Below, piece by piece: positions 9,414 to 17,155 of a DNA stretch of 64,000 nucleotides. The stretch is from Chlorohelix sp037138995 (GTDB lineage Bacteria; Chloroflexota; Chloroflexia; Chloroheliales; Chloroheliaceae). Under the pieces are notes generated by a model. That model made no database searches, had not been told where the DNA came from, and was given only the letters and a program-made list of their open reading frames with translations. Positions within the stretch are counted from its first letter, which is position 1. Every line of letters starts with the position of its first letter. The translations under genes and the position numbers were made by a program. Location: the NCBI RefSeq assembly GCF_037138995.1, contig NZ_JBAXHI010000017.1, positions 17,816-81,815 of the forward strand, written 5' to 3'.

Positions 9414-11087
9414 TTATTTCTGAATCTGCCACTCCCGCAGATTCCAGAAAATGTTAACCGGGTGGGTTTTAGGTCCGGTCAGGTTCACGTTAAAGGCGTG
9501 CAGTTCGTTTTCGCTGTAGAGCCAAAGCTTGGATACATCGTTGTCCAGCACTACCTGCAAATCATAGTAGAGCTTCTTGCGGGCTGCTTGGTCGGTAGTG
9601 TTAAGGGCTGCTGCTGCAAGACGGTCGGCTTCAGGGTTGCTATAGCCATAGAAATTGCCGGTTTTAACCAACGCGGCGTATTGGTCAGGGTCATAAACCG
9701 GGTTCCAAGCGCGGCTAAGACCATCGAATTCTTTAGCTTTGCGTTTGGCAGAGAAAACGGCGGCATCAACCGGACTGACGGTCAGGTCAATCCCTATATC
9801 CTTGAGATTTTGCTGAGCCACTGTCAACGCCTGTATCAAGGCAGTGTCGTATGTATTGACCAAGAATGAAATCTTAAAGGGCTTGCCGTCTTTTACCAGT
9901 ATGCCATCCGAACCGGCGGTAAATCCCGCTTGGGTTAGCAGTTGCTTAGCTTTGGTAGGGTCGTAGGGATGTTTGGGCGCATCTGGATTATAAGCCCAAG
10001 AAGCCGGAGTTGCGTTTGAGTCAATTACCACCCCATGACCCAGCAGCACCTTATCTACAATGCCCTGACGGTCAATCGCGAACAATATTGCCTGACGCAC
10101 TTTCACATCTTGCAGGAAGAAATTCTGGTGATTCGGGGCAATGTCATAAAAGCGTGGAGTTGGATTTTCCAGAACTTTAGAGCCGGGAATACTTTCAATT
10201 GTCTTCAGGTCACGGGGCGTTACCGGAGCGTAATTAATCTCACCGCTTCTGAGTTGTGTTAACAACACATTTTGGTTAGGCAGGATTTTAATAATCACCT
10301 TGCCTATGTTTGGCGCACCCAAGAAGTAATTGGTATTAGCTTCCAGCACATAGCTGCTGCCTTGTTGCCACGAAACCAACTTGTAAGGTCCACTACCTAC
10401 CGGCTTGCGTCCAAAATCAGTTTTGTTCAAATCCTGACCTTTCAAAATATGCTGTGGCACAATCCCACGAGAGCAACCTCTCGAAAGGAAAGTGGGGTCA
10501 GATTGGCTCAAGGTAATTTTGACAGTCTGTGCATCAATAACGGTTGTAGATACTACCGCTTCAGCCCCTTCGTTGCTGCTGCCGGTATTGGCATCTATCA
10601 AGGAGTCATAAGTGAATTTAACATCATCCGCAGTCACAGGCTTACCGTCCCACCAAGTGGCTTTGGGGTTTAGCTTAAAGGTATATTCCTTACCGTCCTT
10701 GCTAATTTCCCAGCTACTGGCAAGGCGCGGACCGATAGTGCTGTCAGGCAAAAACTGAGTAAGCCCATCGAACAGAAGCGTTTGTGGCACATGCTCTGGG
10801 AAATGGTCTGCCAGAGTTGTCAGCGGGTTAAGGTCAGCCAGTTCTACCAGCGTACCGATGATAAGCTGAGAATTAGCCGAGGTAGTAGCAGCAGCGGTAG
10901 TAGTACCGGATGCAGTAGTTGCGCCAGTTGTTGCAGCAGCAGTAGTACCGGATACGGTAGTTTTACCGCTCGAAGTAGTAGTGGCGGTAGCATCACCGCA
11001 AGCTGCCAGCAATGCGGCAAGCAGTAACCCAATCAATGCTAAAGCATAGCGGCGGGGGGTTTTGGTACTAAAACTTTTCTTGAACAT
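9414..11087 (-). CDS. Family-5 extracellular solute-binding lipoprotein (oligopeptide-type)
   Basis: This 557-residue protein has a lipoprotein signal: positive start, hydrophobic core, and lipobox LLAAC with Cys30. Residues 33-71 are almost only Thr, Ala, Gly and Ser, a linker between membrane and domain. The mature part has the SBP_bac_5 pattern: LVELADLNPL near the start, WEISKDGKEYTFKLNPKA, TADDVKFTYDSL, GSGPYKLVSWQ and a C-terminal WNLREWQI. Members bind peptides, nickel complexes, sugars or other solutes. Its place behind a SAM-I riboswitch suggests a methionine-related or methyl-carrying ligand, which is inference. It follows the UroD-like gene after 18 bp. Confidence 0.93.
   Translation of the reverse strand: MFKKSFSTKTPRRYALALIGLLLAALLAACGDATATTTSSGKTTVSGTTAAATTGATTASGTTTAAATTSANSQLIIGTLVELADLNPLTTLADHFPEHVPQTLLFDGLTQFLPDSTIGPRLASSWEISKDGKEYTFKLNPKATWWDGKPVTADDVKFTYDSLIDANTGSSNEGAEAVVSTTVIDAQTVKITLSQSDPTFLSRGCSRGIVPQHILKGQDLNKTDFGRKPVGSGPYKLVSWQQGSSYVLEANTNYFLGAPNIGKVIIKILPNQNVLLTQLRSGEINYAPVTPRDLKTIESIPGSKVLENPTPRFYDIAPNHQNFFLQDVKVRQAILFAIDRQGIVDKVLLGHGVVIDSNATPASWAYNPDAPKHPYDPTKAKQLLTQAGFTAGSDGILVKDGKPFKISFLVNTYDTALIQALTVAQQNLKDIGIDLTVSPVDAAVFSAKRKAKEFDGLSRAWNPVYDPDQYAALVKTGNFYGYSNPEADRLAAAALNTTDQAARKKLYYDLQVVLDNDVSKLWLYSENELHAFNVNLTGPKTHPVNIFWNLREWQIQK
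10875..10991 (-). repeat. Low-complexity Thr/Ala codon repeat
   Basis: Reiterated ACT/GCT-type codons encode the Thr/Ala/Gly/Ser linker (residues 33-71) of the family-5 binding lipoprotein. Related tracts occur in the carbohydrate-binding lipoprotein (58087-58248) and at the 3' end of the kinase gene near 46863-47100. Confidence 0.8.
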
Positions 11088-11105
11088 AAAAATAAATGTC
11101 TCCTC

Positions 11106-12110
11106 TTAAGCTAGGGCTAACCGACCCTGTATGGTCTCTTTAACAGCCAACAAATTATCTTCTGGAGCGTTCACCGGGAAGCCACAACCGGGAGTCAACA
11201 ACAATCCTCTACCCTCTAACTGATTAACCGCATCAGTTACTTCAGCAGCAACATCCGCCGGAGTTCCATTGGGTAAAGTTTCGCGGTTGTTAAGTCCACC
11301 AGCTAACGTCTTATTGGTAAAACGGCGAGCTTCTTTCAAAGAAGGACCACCCCCACGATCATGCCAGTTCAGCGCATGGTAGGAATAATTCACAATCTCT
11401 TCAAAAGCAATAGTCTCGCCATGCGCGTGCAAGAAGAAAAACCCGGTTGATGGGAAGAGCTTTTCCAACACAGGGCGGTCAAAAAGGTCGCCCAGATTAG
11501 GTTGACCATCACCCGCTGTTAAAATGCGTCCCGGTTCTTGGATAGCATAAAAGAGACCATCCGCCCCATTTTTCAAAGTAGCCTCGCCAAATTTAAGAAC
11601 CGTTTCAGCAATCGCGGAAAGTCCAGCTTTTACCGCTTCCGGGTCAGCTTTTAGATGCTCAGCTAAGCCTTCTTCCCCTGCCAACTTGAGACCAATCATT
11701 GAAGGTGAAAAAACGGTGGAAAGAATCGGGGCATCGCCGTCTAATTCCTTCGCCAATTTCCGCAACACGATAAGTTGCTCTCCCAAAGTACCCTGTGTGG
11801 GGTCAAGCAATTCAAGCCGCCGCCAATCTTGAGGCGTTTTGATAACATAATCGGTAATCAGTAAATTACCAGCGGTAGGGTGATAACCGTTAGGGCGAAA
11901 GCCCCAATCCTCAGTGGTAAAGGAACTGCGGAACATTACCTTTACAAAATCTTGCTCGAATTTACGATGAAATTCGGCTGTTGCCTTGACCAGTTCATCG
12001 GGATTCTTGTCAATAACCGGGAAGTGCTTCCAGAAAGCATAGGGTACGCGATCAGGTTGCCCGCCGGACAGGGCAGTTTCTACTCGTTTCCATTTTTCAG
12101 ACTTAGCCAT
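11106..12110 (-). CDS. Uroporphyrinogen decarboxylase-family protein (MtaA/methyltransferase-like)
   Basis: A 334-residue UroD-superfamily (TIM barrel) protein. It carries the N-terminal RVETALSGGQPDRVPYAFW typical of the non-haem branch, a HAHGETIAFEE His-x-His block, and the C-terminal TPGCGFPVNAPEDNL, where the Cys sits as the zinc ligand of MtaA/MtbA-type corrinoid methyltransferases. Haem-pathway UroD lacks this Cys arrangement, and no haem genes are nearby. First gene after the SAM-I riboswitch, it has a strong ribosome site (AGGAGGAG) and is cotranscribed with a peptide-type ABC transporter. A methyl-transfer role linked to methionine supply is the best guess; the methyl donor and acceptor are unknown. 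Confidence 0.85.
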   Translation of the reverse strand: MAKSEKWKRVETALSGGQPDRVPYAFWKHFPVIDKNPDELVKATAEFHRKFEQDFVKVMFRSSFTTEDWGFRPNGYHPTAGNLLITDYVIKTPQDWRRLELLDPTQGTLGEQLIVLRKLAKELDGDAPILSTVFSPSMIGLKLAGEEGLAEHLKADPEAVKAGLSAIAETVLKFGEATLKNGADGLFYAIQEPGRILTAGDGQPNLGDLFDRPVLEKLFPSTGFFFLHAHGETIAFEEIVNYSYHALNWHDRGGGPSLKEARRFTNKTLAGGLNNRETLPNGTPADVAAEVTDAVNQLEGRGLLLTPGCGFPVNAPEDNLLAVKETIQGRLALA

Positions 12111-12290
12111 AACTCCTCCTGAGAGTCTTTTCTAATGAATTAGTTGCTAATCATTTTTCTGGCAATACTAAACTAGACCCCACCTAGGCGCAAAGACCTA
12201 CAGGGCTTTGTTTTACAGCACTAATAGAATAGCACCTAGAGCATGCGCTTCAATTCAATTGATAAGTAAAACTTAATAGCGTGTGGTATT

Positions 12291-12324
12291 AAAAAACCCA
12301 CTTATCAAGTTTAGATAAGGGGTT
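12291..12324 (-). terminator. Riboswitch expression-platform terminator
   Basis: On the minus strand AACCCCTTATC pairs with GATAAGTGGGTT (one bulge) followed by T6. Its 5' strand contains CCCTTATC, the exact complement of the 3' strand of aptamer helix P1 (GATAAGGG, 12374-12381). An 8-bp antiterminator can therefore form when SAM is absent. This is the classic SAM-I OFF switch. Confidence 0.92.
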
Positions 12325-12371
12325 CGGAAATTCCATTATTCTCTCTGCGTTCACACGCTTTTTGAACAGGA

Positions 12372-12490
12372 CTCCCTTATCTTGCGACCACCTGCAGAAC
12401 AGATAGCGCCGGAATTGGCACCTTACGCTTACATTGCGCGGGTTGCCGGGCTTCACAGGGCCTCATACCCTCCACCTCTCTGGATAAGAG
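12372..12490 (-). promoter_or_regulatory. SAM-I (S-box) riboswitch aptamer
   Basis: The minus-strand RNA has every conserved block of the S-box: CTCTTATC closing helix P1, AGAGAGGTGGAGGG (kink-turn side), GTGAAGCCCGGCAACC, AAGGTGCCAATTCC and a P1 return strand GATAAGG. About 119 nt span the four-way junction, the usual size. It lies 262 nt upstream of the UroD-like gene with a terminator between. Binding of S-adenosylmethionine should stabilise P1 and release the terminator, shutting off the UroD-like/ABC operon when SAM is plentiful. The aptamer is seen directly; ligand and logic are established for the class. Confidence 0.97.
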
Positions 12491-12530
12491 CAATTTTCAG
12501 TTTTTGTAACCCGTTTCAGATTACATAATA

Positions 12531-12559
12531 AAGATAATCTAGTCTATAAACATTGTCAA
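12531..12559 (-). promoter_or_regulatory. Promoter of the SAM-riboswitch operon
   Basis: A consensus -35 TTGACA (12554-12559) is separated by 17 nt from -10 TATCTT (12531-12536). Transcription should begin about 35 nt before the aptamer. Confidence 0.8.
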
Positions 12560-12682
12560 GTTAAATTTTGGTAAAAATTCCGACGGTAAGTTGTTGGGAT
12601 TTGCCGTGCTACCCGAGAAGTTGTGTGGCGAAACTACATTGACCGGATTTGATTGCCCAACAGTTACCAGAATAGGGGAGCA

Positions 12683-13885
12683 TTAACGCAAGGTATCAGG
12701 GGTTTCAAGATAATCGCGGATAGTTTTGAGAAAAGCGGCAGCGTTGGGACCATCGCTAAGCCTATGGTCAAAGGTTAAACTCAATGTCAGACCCCAACCA
12801 ATATGACGATTATCTTCCCACTCTTCAAGAATCTGGTAAGTACCAGCTGGATAAAATGTTGTACTAGATAAACTGTATATACAGCCAATACCTAATACAG
12901 CCGATTGCGGAAGATTTAGTATAGGGGTAAAACTGTCAATAGCATAATCTCCCAAATCGCAAATAGTAAAAGTTCCACCAAGCGTATCTTTTAATGTCAG
13001 ATTTCCTTGACATGCTCTAGTTTTCAAATTCTCAGCCATATCTGATAAATCAGTCAGAGATTGCAAACCAGCCTGTTTTATTACCGGCAAAGCTAAACCA
13101 TCTTCGGCTGAATACATCAGGCTTATATTATGATCAAGATAATAAATTACTTCGCTATTTTCGAGGCTCGCGTTAAATATTGGAAACTTATGTAAAGCTA
13201 GAGCAGTGGCACGAATAACCAGAGCCAACAAAGATGTTTTTCGATTGACCCCTGATATATTTAAATTATAGAGCCACGCCAGAGTAAAATTTACCGACAA
13301 GCGCGTGGTAATGGTAGCGGGAGCAGTGAGTTGCCCTGCTCTTGAGACTCTATTCCTGATAAGACGGCGTAAACTGGATTGAGCCTGCCTCCGTGAAGGA
13401 ACTTCATTATCGAGGTTTTGCCGAGTTAATATTTGCAAATAGCGGCGGACGGCTGCCTCATTAAGGCGATTTCCCGGCGCAAGAGAATGCGCTATCTCGG
13501 ATAAATCTAACCCCAATTCACGCGCTAGTTTCCTCGCAGCCGGAGAAGATACCACATATAGAGCAGGTAGTATAGAAAGCGTTCGGGGTTTAGTAGCTTC
13601 AAGCGGCAAAGAACCTTCGGCATTGGGTTTTTCCAAGTTTTCGACAGGTTCAATTATGGCAAGGGTCATACCCGGCGTTACAATAGTTCCTTCTGCCGCA
13701 ATAATAGATTCGAGAATCCCGGTCAACTCGGCGCGAATTTCGATACTGACCTTTTCAACCATAACCTCAGCCAGCAGTTGGTGTTTTTCAACTTTGCGCC
13801 CCGGACGCACAAACCAGTTTATTATAACCGCTTCGGTTTCAGGTTTTATTCCATTTTTGCCATCTAGCGTGACCAGTTTACCCAT
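12683..13885 (-). CDS. 2-oxo acid/acetoin dehydrogenase E2 component (dihydrolipoamide acyltransferase), divergent copy
   Basis: A 400-residue E2 protein. The N-terminal lipoyl domain holds the lipoylated Lys in MVEKVSIEIRA. A peripheral-subunit-binding domain follows (SSPAARKLARELGLDL to NEAAVRRYLQ). The C-terminal acyltransferase domain ends with SLTFDHRLSDG, in which His and Asp of DHRxxDG are catalytic. It parallels the second E2 gene at 17156-18307 but is clearly diverged and lies on the other strand, across a shared regulatory region from the XRE-type regulator. It may supply an alternative core with different acyl or partner specificity. No good ribosome site is seen before the ATG; AT-rich sequence leads into it. 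Confidence 0.9.
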   Translation of the reverse strand: MGKLVTLDGKNGIKPETEAVIINWFVRPGRKVEKHQLLAEVMVEKVSIEIRAELTGILESIIAAEGTIVTPGMTLAIIEPVENLEKPNAEGSLPLEATKPRTLSILPALYVVSSPAARKLARELGLDLSEIAHSLAPGNRLNEAAVRRYLQILTRQNLDNEVPSRRQAQSSLRRLIRNRVSRAGQLTAPATITTRLSVNFTLAWLYNLNISGVNRKTSLLALVIRATALALHKFPIFNASLENSEVIYYLDHNISLMYSAEDGLALPVIKQAGLQSLTDLSDMAENLKTRACQGNLTLKDTLGGTFTICDLGDYAIDSFTPILNLPQSAVLGIGCIYSLSSTTFYPAGTYQILEEWEDNRHIGWGLTLSLTFDHRLSDGPNAAAFLKTIRDYLETPDTLR

Positions 13886-13924
13886 TTTTATATCGTTACA
13901 GTGGTAATGCTTGAATTTTAATTA

Positions 13925-13953
13925 ATCTTACCATAAGTATTGCAATTATCCAA
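13925..13953 (-). promoter_or_regulatory. Promoter of the divergent E2 gene
   Basis: On the minus strand TTGGAT (13948-13953), a 17-nt spacer and TAAGAT (13925-13930) with a TGG extension form a plausible sigma-70 type promoter, about 40 nt before the E2 start codon. Confidence 0.5.
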
Positions 13954-13967
13954 ATGCAAGCTACAAT
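13940..13967 (+). promoter_or_regulatory. Promoter of the XRE-type regulator
   Basis: TTGCAA (13940-13945), a 16-nt spacer and TACAAT (13962-13967). It overlaps the opposing E2 promoter, so one protein bound here could control both directions. Confidence 0.5.
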
Positions 13968-13970
13968 AAT

Positions 13971-13987
13971 GCTAACATATTGTTAGC
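13971..13987. promoter_or_regulatory. Palindromic operator, probable XRE regulator site
   Basis: GCTAACATATTGTTAGC is a perfect 7-3-7 palindrome. It sits just downstream of the regulator's -10 box, about where transcription starts, and 14 bp before its ATG. Partial copies of the TGTTAG half-site recur before acoA (14876-14901). Autorepression and control of the aco genes are inferred. Confidence 0.65.
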
Positions 13988-14001
13988 CAGCAAGAGAAAA
14001 G

Positions 14002-14826
14002 ATGAATAACACTTTCGATAATAAAAGCAATGCGCTTGCCAAATTGTTGCGCCAACTGCGGTTCAGGCAAAACCGCTCTCAGGAAGAAGTAGCACGTGCC
14101 AGCGACATTGCACATAATTATTACGGTGAAATTGAGCGAGGTAATCGCTCACCTTCTCGTGACACTCTGTTAAATATCGCCAGAAAAGGGCTTGAACTCA
14201 GCAATAATGAAATTAATCTTCTGCTTATAGCAGCGGGGTTTGCCCCAATACCTCAGTCCCTCACCAGCAATGAAATGGCACGTTTGTATAAAGTGGTAGA
14301 AGCCTATCTGAACAAAATGCTGCCCTATCCGGCATTGCTGGTAAATCAAGTTTGGAATATCGTGAAATGGAACAGAGCCATAACCAGCGCTTTTGGAACT
14401 CCCCTCGAAAGTATTCCGGCACGTCGCCGCAATTTATTAAGATTGCTGTTTGACCCTATGCACAATTTCAAGGAGCGTTTTGTCGATTGGGAGACATTTT
14501 CCAGAGTACAGGTAGCGCATTTTCAACGCAATACCATTGGCTTTGAGCTTGATAATGATTATGCCAATTTAATTTCAGACATGCGTCTTTTACCTCAATT
14601 TTCCCGGATGTGGGAAGAGGCGCATCCTGACCTTTGCGAACGTTATCTCGGATACGAATGGACAATGCTCGCAGGGATGGGTTCAATTCAGAACGCCGAA
14701 TCAATTAAGATTCGCTTGGTGGTAACCCGCTTTGAACAGTATAATACTCTACAAGCGATTAGCTTCTTCCCAGCAGACCCCAACTCCGAACAATTTTTCA
14801 GTCGAGTTATTCCCGAAGAATCTTAA
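14002..14826 (+). CDS. XRE-family regulator with MmyB-like ligand-binding domain
   Basis: A 274-residue protein. Residues about 12-70 form a Cro/CI-type helix-turn-helix (LRFRQNRSQEEVARASDIAHNYY, then EIERGNRSPSRDTLL, split here around the turn). The rest matches the MmyB-like ligand-binding domain, with PALLVNQVWNIVKWN, NLLRLLFDP, an FQRNTIGFELD segment and a closing ISFFPADPNSEQFF. Proteins of this type in actinobacteria and Chloroflexota often regulate neighbouring oxidoreductase genes in response to fatty-acid-like ligands. It lies between the divergent E2 gene and the aco operon and has a palindromic operator directly in front. It is the obvious candidate regulator of both. Confidence 0.9.
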   Translation: MNNTFDNKSNALAKLLRQLRFRQNRSQEEVARASDIAHNYYGEIERGNRSPSRDTLLNIARKGLELSNNEINLLLIAAGFAPIPQSLTSNEMARLYKVVEAYLNKMLPYPALLVNQVWNIVKWNRAITSAFGTPLESIPARRRNLLRLLFDPMHNFKERFVDWETFSRVQVAHFQRNTIGFELDNDYANLISDMRLLPQFSRMWEEAHPDLCERYLGYEWTMLAGMGSIQNAESIKIRLVVTRFEQYNTLQAISFFPADPNSEQFFSRVIPEES

Positions 14827-14875
14827 ATGTTTTCTTGAAACCATAGTATGTTGTTTAGTCTTTGTCTGATACTCA

Positions 14876-14901
14876 CTAATTGTTAGCAAGTTTTATGTTA
14901 G
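14876..14901. promoter_or_regulatory. Repeated TGTTAG half-sites upstream of acoA
   Basis: CTAATTGTTAG (14876-14886, a 4-3-4 inverted repeat) and a second TGTTAG (14896-14901) resemble the arms of the palindrome at 13971-13987. Probable secondary binding sites of the same XRE-type regulator. Confidence 0.45.
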
Positions 14902-14912
14902 TTAGATGATTG

Positions 14913-14945
14913 TATAGATTGTTATGGTTGGATTCAATCTATAAT
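14913..14945 (+). promoter_or_regulatory. acoA promoter region with inverted repeat
   Basis: TATAGATTG (14913-14921) and CAATCTATA (14935-14943) are perfect 9-bp arms around 13 bp. The right arm overlaps a TATAAT -10 box at 14940-14945. The nearest -35-like sequence is weak, which suits a regulated or activated promoter. About 80 nt of leader precede acoA. Confidence 0.5.
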
Positions 14946-15025
14946 CCTCTTAACGTTATACACCACAAATTAACCCAAATACTCTATTCTGAATAGCTTA
15001 ATATGTCCGTTGACAGGAGGATTCG

Positions 15026-16015
15026 ATGGCGAACCTGGACAACAAAACGCTTGTAAACCTTTATCGCAAAATGGCGTTAATTCGCAATTTTGAAGAAGTT
15101 ATGGTAAACGTTTACTGGGAAGGTAAAACCCCTGTTTTTGACATTGCTGCCGGAACGGTTCCGGGTGAAATGCACTTGGCTGCCGGTCAGGAAGCTGCCG
15201 CAGTAGGTGTTTGTACGCACCTCCGTGATGAAGACACCGTTACTGGTCCACACCGCGCTCATCACATTGCTCTGGCTAAAGGCGTTGATATAAAGAAAAT
15301 GACTGCCGAAATATTCGGTAAAGAAACCGGCTTAGGACACGGCAAGGGCGGTCATATGCATCTTTTTGATTCTGAGAAAAAATTCGGTTGTAGCGGTATT
15401 ATCGGCGCTGGTTTGCCTGTTGCTTGTGGGGCTGCATTGGCAGCCAAAAAATTGGGCAAAGACTGGGTGGCAGTCAGCTTTTTTGGTGACGGCACTGCTA
15501 ATCAGGGTTCTTTTCATGAGTCTCTCAATCTAGCTGCTCTCTGGAAATTACCGGTAATATTTGTTTGTGAAGATAATGCCTACGCCATTTCTGTTCCCAA
15601 AGCCAAATCCACCGCAATTGATAATAATGCCGACAGGGCAGCCTCTTACGGTATCCCCGGCATTGAAGTAAGAGAAAATGATGTGCTGGCGATATATGAA
15701 GCAGCGGGAGAAGCGATAGCGCGAGCAAGACGCGGCGAAGGTCCCAGTTTACTGGAAGTGAAAGTAGATCGCTATCTGGGGCATTTCCAAGGCGACCCCG
15801 AACTATATCGCGATAAAAACGAAGTTGGGCGCTTGCGTGAAAACGACCCAATCAAAAAGTTGGGTGAATCGTTGGAACAGCAAGGCATCTTGAGCAGTTC
15901 CGAACGTGAGGCAATTAATAATGCGGTGGCGCAGGAAGTGGCGGAGGCAATCGAGTTTGCCCGACAGAGTCCCTACCCCAAGCCAGAAGATGCGCTTAAG
16001 CACGTATTTGTATAG
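15026..16015 (+). CDS. acoA: Acetoin dehydrogenase E1 component, alpha subunit (TPP-dependent)
   Basis: A 329-residue E1-alpha. The thiamine-diphosphate motif is clear: GDGTANQGSFHESLNLA to EDNAYAIS, with Gly-Asp-Gly and the closing Asn for Mg-TPP. GHGKGGHMHLFD and HRAHHIALAKG are typical of AcoA/PdhA. With AcoB it decarboxylates or cleaves a 2-oxo or acetoin substrate and passes the two-carbon unit to lipoyl-E2. AGGAGG sits 6 nt before the ATG. The acetoin assignment, rather than pyruvate or branched-chain, rests mainly on acoX at the end of the operon and on the E1 length; the substrate cannot be proved from sequence. Confidence 0.85.
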   Translation: MANLDNKTLVNLYRKMALIRNFEEVMVNVYWEGKTPVFDIAAGTVPGEMHLAAGQEAAAVGVCTHLRDEDTVTGPHRAHHIALAKGVDIKKMTAEIFGKETGLGHGKGGHMHLFDSEKKFGCSGIIGAGLPVACGAALAAKKLGKDWVAVSFFGDGTANQGSFHESLNLAALWKLPVIFVCEDNAYAISVPKAKSTAIDNNADRAASYGIPGIEVRENDVLAIYEAAGEAIARARRGEGPSLLEVKVDRYLGHFQGDPELYRDKNEVGRLRENDPIKKLGESLEQQGILSSSEREAINNAVAQEVAEAIEFARQSPYPKPEDALKHVFV

Positions 16016-16037
16016 TTTGAGAGGGGAGAAAACACCA

Positions 16038-17060
16038 ATGACAGCTACTCAGACTGAAAGATTGCTCACCACCCACAAAGCAATAGCCGAAGGTATTGCG
16101 CAGGAGATGGAGCGAGACTCGCGCGTATTTGTGATGGGCGAAGACGTAGGGGTTTATGGCGGTATTTTCGGTGGTACTGCCGACCTGTTTACTCAATTTG
16201 GAGCGGAACGGGTGATGGATACGCCTATTTCCGAAACCGCCTTTATCGGCGCGGCTACCGGTGCAGCTTTAGAAGGGTTGCGCCCGGTTGTAGAGCTAAT
16301 GTTTGTGGACTTTTTCGGTGTCTGTATGGATCAGATTTACAACCATATGGCGAAAAACATCTATATGTCGGGCGGAACTTTAAAAATCCCGGTGGTGCTA
16401 ACCACTGCCTATGGCGGAGGCTATAGCGATGCAGCGCAACATTCACAGGTTTTGTACGGGCTATTTGCCCATATACCGGGTCTTAAAATCGTGGTGCCTT
16501 CTAATGCCTACGATGCCAAAGGTTTGATGATTAGCGCCATTCGGGATGACAATCCGGTGATGTATTTTATGCACAAAGGGGTTATGGGCTTGGGCTGGAT
16601 GACACCACTCCCAGAAGCAATAACCCATGTTCCTGAAGAGTCATACACCATTCCCTTCGGGAAAGCCGCCATCAAACGCAGCGGTGAACAGGTTACGATT
16701 GTAACGCTTGGCATTATGGTTCATCGGGCGATGGCTGCGGCAAAACAATTGGAGCAAGAAGGTATCAGCGCGGAAGTTATTGACCTACGCACACTCGTTC
16801 CGCTGGATGACGCTACCATTATCGAATCGGTCAAGAAAACGCACCGCTTGTTGATTGTGGACGAGGACTATTTGAGCTTCGGGATGAGCGGTGAAATCTG
16901 CGCTCGCGTAGTGGAAAACGCGCTTGATTATCTGGATGCGCCCATTAAACGATTGGCTGTACCAGATGTGCCGATTCCTTACAGCCGCCCGTTAGAGCAG
17001 TTTGTGCTGCCCAACGCCGAGAAAATCGCGGCTGCCGCCCGTTCGCTGGTACAACTTTAG
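16038..17060 (+). CDS. acoB: Acetoin dehydrogenase E1 component, beta subunit
   Basis: A 340-residue E1-beta with the family landmarks RVFVMGEDVGVYGGIFG, RVMDTPISETAFIGAATGAA, GGGYSDAAQHSQ and the C-terminal VIDLRTLVPLDDATI. It pairs with AcoA to form the alpha2-beta2 active site. The start is ATG 16038, 22 bp after acoA, behind a GAGGGGAG ribosome site; the reading frame is open further upstream inside acoA, but that part is not family-like. A structured 95-bp gap with a hairpin separates it from acoC. Confidence 0.9.
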   Translation: MTATQTERLLTTHKAIAEGIAQEMERDSRVFVMGEDVGVYGGIFGGTADLFTQFGAERVMDTPISETAFIGAATGAALEGLRPVVELMFVDFFGVCMDQIYNHMAKNIYMSGGTLKIPVVLTTAYGGGYSDAAQHSQVLYGLFAHIPGLKIVVPSNAYDAKGLMISAIRDDNPVMYFMHKGVMGLGWMTPLPEAITHVPEESYTIPFGKAAIKRSGEQVTIVTLGIMVHRAMAAAKQLEQEGISAEVIDLRTLVPLDDATIIESVKKTHRLLIVDEDYLSFGMSGEICARVVENALDYLDAPIKRLAVPDVPIPYSRPLEQFVLPNAEKIAAAARSLVQL

Positions 17061-17066
17061 GCTCAA

Positions 17067-17132
17067 CTGTCAATTCTCTGCTCAGTATGTGGGCGAGGTT
17101 CGCCTCGCTTACTACTTATTTTGGTTTGACAG
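17067..17132 (+). other. Intercistronic stem-loops between acoB and acoC
   Basis: GCGAGG-TTCG-CCTCGC (17093-17108) is a perfect 6-bp hairpin closed by a UUCG tetraloop. It sits inside an outer repeat CTGTCAA (17067-17073)/TTGACAG (17126-17132). There is no T run, so it is not a terminator. It may be an mRNA stability or processing element, or one copy of a dispersed GC-rich palindrome (compare 60034-60053). Confidence 0.55.
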
Positions 17133-17155
17133 GAACTGTTAAGAGGGAAACTTAG

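Noticed and set aside
9393..9869. 158-codon plus-strand frame opposite the family-5 binding protein
   Set aside because: Antisense image of a clearly coding region.
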